Positions 61,275 to 64,000 of a stretch of 64,000 bases of DNA are shown piece after piece. This DNA comes from Roseateles terrae (lineage in GTDB: Bacteria; Pseudomonadota; Gammaproteobacteria; Burkholderiales; Burkholderiaceae_C). The first letter of the stretch is position 1. Each line of letters starts with the position of its first letter. The stretch is taken from the NCBI RefSeq assembly GCF_014192155.1, contig NZ_JACHXO010000008.1:62001-126000 (forward strand), written 5' to 3'. The notes under the pieces were generated by a model. It did not search any database. It saw only the letters and a list, made by a program, of their open reading frames with translations, and was not told where the DNA came from. The position numbers and the translations under genes are program-made.

Positions 61275-61352
61275 CGCGATGCAAGCCTGTGCGCGGACCC
61301 TGACTCGGGCCTTCGTGCGGACGGGCGGACCACCAACGCCCGCACCACCGGA

Positions 61353-61556
61353 TTATTCCGACTTGGTCTGATACACGTAGGGCTGCTGCTCCACGCGGGC
61401 TTCGCGGTATTCCGACTGGGCCTGACGGTCGATCGGGCGGTCCCACAGCAGGCCGCGGCCGGCGCGCTGCTCCGCTTCCAGCGTCGGTTTCTGGACCTTC
61501 AGCTGTTCAATGAACTGCGTGACGTCGGACTTGTAGGGCTTCCAGAAGAGCGGCAT
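61353..61556 (-). CDS. DUF3460 family small protein
   Basis: 67 residues: MPLFWKPYKSDVTQFIEQLK, then a KPTLEAEQRAGRGLLWDRPIDRQAQSEYREARV segment that is characteristic of DUF3460, small proteins found near metG and scpA in betaproteobacteria. Function unknown. It stands 78 bases from scpA on the same strand. Confidence 0.85.
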   Translation of the reverse strand: MPLFWKPYKSDVTQFIEQLKVQKPTLEAEQRAGRGLLWDRPIDRQAQSEYREARVEQQPYVYQTKSE

Positions 61557-61678
61557 GGCGTGATTGGAAAAAGGGTACGAACGAGGTTCGAAAAAGGGAA
61601 CTCTCGGGATTCTAAGCGTCGCCAGCCCTCACGGGCCTGGCGACCACTTCACGGAAAGGTTCTGGGCGGCGCCCCCGC

Positions 61679-63724
61679 TCAGCGGATGCGCATCCCCGGC
61701 TGAGCGCCCGGGAAGGGCTCCAGCACAAAAATGCCGGGATGCGCCTTCTCGTCCGCATGGCTGGCGGCCAGCACCATGCCTTCGGAGACGCCGAACTTCA
61801 TCTTGCGCGGCGCCAGGTTGGCCACCATCACCGTCAGCTTGCCTTCCAGCTGTTCCGGGCTGTAGGCGCTGCGGATGCCGCTGAACACATTGCGCAGACG
61901 GCCTTCGCCAGCATCCAGGGTCAGGCGGAGCAGCTTGTCAGAGCCTTCGACCAGTTCCGCCTTGACGATCCTGGCCACCCGCAGATCGACCTTCGAGAAG
62001 TCGTCGATCTTGATCTCCGGTGCCAGTTCTTCCCCGCCTGGCACTACCTTCGGCGGAGCCGGCGGCTCGAACAGCGCTTCCAGCAGCTTGGGGTCCACCC
62101 GCTGCATCAGATGCTCATAGACCCCGATGCGGTGGCTGCCCAGGGGGCGCTGCGCGTCTTCAAAACGCATCGGCGCCACCTGCAGGAAGTTTTCCACCTG
62201 CGCCACCAGGGCCGGCAGCACCGGCTTCAGATAGATGCTCAGCAGCCGGAAGGCTTCGATGCAGACGGTGCAGACATCCTGCAGCACCTGGTCCTTGCCT
62301 TCCTGGCGGGCCAGTTCCCAGGGCTTGTTCTGGTCCACATACTCATTGACCCGGTCGGCCAGCAGCATGATCTCGCGCAGCGCCTTGCCGAATTCGCGGG
62401 TCTCGTAGAGTTCCACGATCGCGTCCTTGTGGGCACGCAGGCCGTCCAGCAGCGCCGACCCTTCCACACCCACGTCCGCCGACAGCTCGCCACCGAAACG
62501 CTTGGCCAGGAATCCGGCCGCACGGCTGGCGATGTTGATGTACTTGCCGACCAGGTCGGAATTCACCCGGGCGACGAAGTCTTCCGGATTGAAGTCAACG
62601 TCTTCGACCTTGCTGTTGAGCTTGGCGGCCAGGTAGTAGCGCAGCCACTCGGCATTCATGCCCAGGTTCAGATACTTCAGCGGGTCCAGGCCGGTGCCCC
62701 GGCTCTTGCTCATCTTCTCCCCGCCATTGATGGTCAGGAAGCCATGCACGAACACATGGTTGGGCGTCTTGCGGCCGCTGAAATGCAGCATGGCCGGCCA
62801 GAACAGCGTGTGGAAGTAGGTGATGTCCTTGCCGATGAAGTGCACCTGCTCGGTGGACTCGTCCGCCAGGAAGGCGTCGAAATCACGACCGGTCTTCTCG
62901 AAGTAGTTCTTCAGCGAAGCCAGGTAGCCGATCGGCGCATCCAGCCACACGTAGAAGTACTTGCCCGGCGCGTCCGGAATCTCGATGCCGAAGTAGGGCG
63001 CGTCCCGGCTGATGTCCCAGTCGCCCAGGCCACCGTTGCCTTCTTCGTCCTTGGTGAACCATTCCTTGATCTTGTTGAGCACCTCGCCCTGCAGACGGCC
63101 CGGGGTCTGGGTCCACTGTTCCAGGAATTCCACGCAGCGCGGGTCGGAGAGACGGAAGAAATAGTGCTCCGAACTCTTCATCACCGGCGTCGCACCGGTC
63201 AGCACCGAGAACGGGTTCTTCAGCTCGGTGGGCGTGTAGACCGCGCCGCATACCTCGCAGGAATCGCCGTACTGGTCCTTGGCACCGCACTTCGGGCATT
63301 CGCCCTTGATGAAACGGTCGGGCAGGAACATCGACTTTTGCGGGTCGAAGAACTGTTCGATGGTCTTGACCGAAATCAGCTCATTGGCCCGCAGCGACTT
63401 GTAGATCTCCTTGGACAGCGCGTGATTCTCCGGACTGTCGGTGGAGCTCCAGTTGTCGAAGCTGATGTGGAAGCCGTCCAGATACTGGCGGCGGCCGGCG
63501 GCAATGCCCGCCACGAATTCCTGCGGCGTCTTGCCGGCCTTCTCGGCAGAAATCATGATCGGCGCGCCGTGGGCATCGTCCGCGCAGACGAAGTGCACCT
63601 CGTGACCCATCATCCGCTGGAAGCGCACCCAGATGTCGGCCTGGGTGTACTCCATGATGTGGCCAATGTGGAAGTTCGCATTGGCGTAGGGCAGAGCGGT
63701 GGTGACGAAGAGTTTGCGTGTCAT
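61679..63724 (-). CDS. metG: Methionyl-tRNA synthetase
   Basis: 681 residues. The class I signature HIGH appears in [16 protein letters not shown] and the KMSKS loop in [12 protein letters not shown]. The zinc knuckle is CPKC...CEVC (about residues 148-164). The C-terminal EMAP/tRNA-binding domain is present ([34 protein letters not shown]...[19 protein letters not shown]). It charges tRNA-Met in the cytosol. The ATG at 63724 is the only start giving the HIGH motif at the right place. Confidence 0.97.
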   Translation of the reverse strand: MTRKLFVTTALPYANANFHIGHIMEYTQADIWVRFQRMMGHEVHFVCADDAHGAPIMISAEKAGKTPQEFVAGIAAGRRQYLDGFHISFDNWSSTDSPENHALSKEIYKSLRANELISVKTIEQFFDPQKSMFLPDRFIKGECPKCGAKDQYGDSCEVCGAVYTPTELKNPFSVLTGATPVMKSSEHYFFRLSDPRCVEFLEQWTQTPGRLQGEVLNKIKEWFTKDEEGNGGLGDWDISRDAPYFGIEIPDAPGKYFYVWLDAPIGYLASLKNYFEKTGRDFDAFLADESTEQVHFIGKDITYFHTLFWPAMLHFSGRKTPNHVFVHGFLTINGGEKMSKSRGTGLDPLKYLNLGMNAEWLRYYLAAKLNSKVEDVDFNPEDFVARVNSDLVGKYINIASRAAGFLAKRFGGELSADVGVEGSALLDGLRAHKDAIVELYETREFGKALREIMLLADRVNEYVDQNKPWELARQEGKDQVLQDVCTVCIEAFRLLSIYLKPVLPALVAQVENFLQVAPMRFEDAQRPLGSHRIGVYEHLMQRVDPKLLEALFEPPAPPKVVPGGEELAPEIKIDDFSKVDLRVARIVKAELVEGSDKLLRLTLDAGEGRLRNVFSGIRSAYSPEQLEGKLTVMVANLAPRKMKFGVSEGMVLAASHADEKAHPGIFVLEPFPGAQPGMRIR

Positions 63725-63802
63725 GGCGAACGATCTAGAACGTGCAGACCGGTGAACGGTCCGGACAGACGCGAAGCGGGGGGAAACCCGTCATTCTAGG
63801 CG

Positions 63803-64000
63803 TCAGCGGACGGATTGCTGCGCCTGCGGTGCAGACGGAGTGCCCGCCACCGGCCGCGCGGCGTAGCGCTGCGCCAGCCACGAGCACAGAATCAGCTGCA
63901 GCTGGTGATAAAACATGATGGGCAGCACGATGACGCCCACGGCCGGATGCGCGCCGAACAACAGCTTGGCCATCGGCACCCCGGACGCCAGCGTCTTCTT
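63803..64000 (-). CDS. Bile acid:sodium symporter-like membrane protein, C-terminal end (cut by window edge)
   Basis: Only the last 65 residues and the stop are present; the gene begins beyond the right edge. The fragment GVPMAKLLFGAHPAVGVIVLPIMFYHQLQLILCSWLAQRYA carries a membrane segment with the G...PAVG...LP...HQ.QL pattern of the SBF-like symporter family. The substrate cannot be inferred. It would be transcribed towards metG, 78 bases upstream of the metG start. Confidence 0.65.
   Translation of the reverse strand, partial: KKTLASGVPMAKLLFGAHPAVGVIVLPIMFYHQLQLILCSWLAQRYAARPVAGTPSAPQAQQSVR

Noticed and set aside
61739-63799. Long plus-strand open frame opposite metG
   Set aside because: metG is complete on the minus strand with HIGH and KMSKS motifs; the plus-strand product is a His/Gln/Arg-rich shadow.
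1-64000. CRISPR arrays, insertion sequences, prophage genes, tRNA or rRNA genes
   Set aside because: None could be recognised by eye: no regular spaced direct repeats, no transposase or integrase, and no tRNA or rRNA pattern seen.

Overview
The window is high-GC DNA from a motile betaproteobacterium, most probably a Burkholderiales of the Sphaerotilaceae (Roseateles/Mitsuaria/Leptothrix-like). Evidence: an enteric-type FlhDC master regulator, short tandem flagellins, flhB-flhA-flhF-flhG-fliA and flgBCDEFGHIJKL in the order usual for that group, sigma-28 promoters of the TAAAG/TCAAG...GCCGATAA type, and the small Burkholderiales families DUF1841 and DUF3460. The placement is inferred from gene content, not from a search. 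I see no rRNA, tRNA, insertion sequence, prophage or CRISPR array.

Layout. 1-2.2 kb: two tandem flagellin genes on the minus strand (the first cut by the window edge), each with a recognisable sigma-28 promoter. 2.7-7.7 kb: a TPR protein, then flhD-flhC-glycosyltransferase followed by a second flhD-flhC and a membrane-anchored methyltransferase. The two flhC copies are almost identical while the flhD copies differ by about 10%. 7.9-10.8 kb: motA-motB-cheY-cheZ, closed by a strong terminator. 11.0-17.8 kb: flhB-flhA-flhF-flhG-like-fliA; the FlhG-like protein has lost its nucleotide-binding loop. 17.9-25.7 kb: a soluble chemoreceptor, a DUF445 protein and assorted accessory genes (chalcone-isomerase-like protein, two outer-membrane beta-barrel proteins, an FMN-binding split-barrel protein, a lipid-kinase-like protein, a metallophosphoesterase). 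25.7-29.7 kb: two large, mutually paralogous proteins of unknown family. 29.8-41.7 kb: a signalling block with GGDEF, REC-PAS-GGDEF-EAL, Hpt, a histidine kinase, an ANTAR response regulator, a multi-PAS HisKA_2-type kinase and an HDOD protein. 41.7-52.7 kb: flgBCDEFGHIJKL on the minus strand. 52.8-54.9 kb: flgA, flgM and flgN on the plus strand, closed by a terminator. 55-64 kb: mainly housekeeping genes (DUF1841, a CPA2 antiporter with its oxidoreductase partner, a ParA-like ATPase, a MaoC dehydratase, a LuxR-type regulator, scpA, DUF3460, metG and the end of a bile acid:sodium symporter-like gene).

How it works together. FlhDC should switch on the rod, hook and export genes. FliA (sigma-28), held by FlgM until hook completion, should then fire the late promoters I can read upstream of both fliC genes, motA, flhB, flgM and probably the TPR gene. 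MotAB supply the stator, and CheY/CheZ and the soluble receptor supply the steering. The c-di-GMP and phosphorelay genes lie directly downstream of flgL or in neighbouring units, so motility-to-sessility control appears to be physically built into this locus.

Most notable: the duplicated flhDC unit with apparent gene conversion; a long-hairpin dispersed repeat present twice (711-867 and 60253-60351), one copy interrupted by two further palindromes; the unknown paralogous pair at 25.7-29.7 kb; and the nucleotide-loop-less FlhG.
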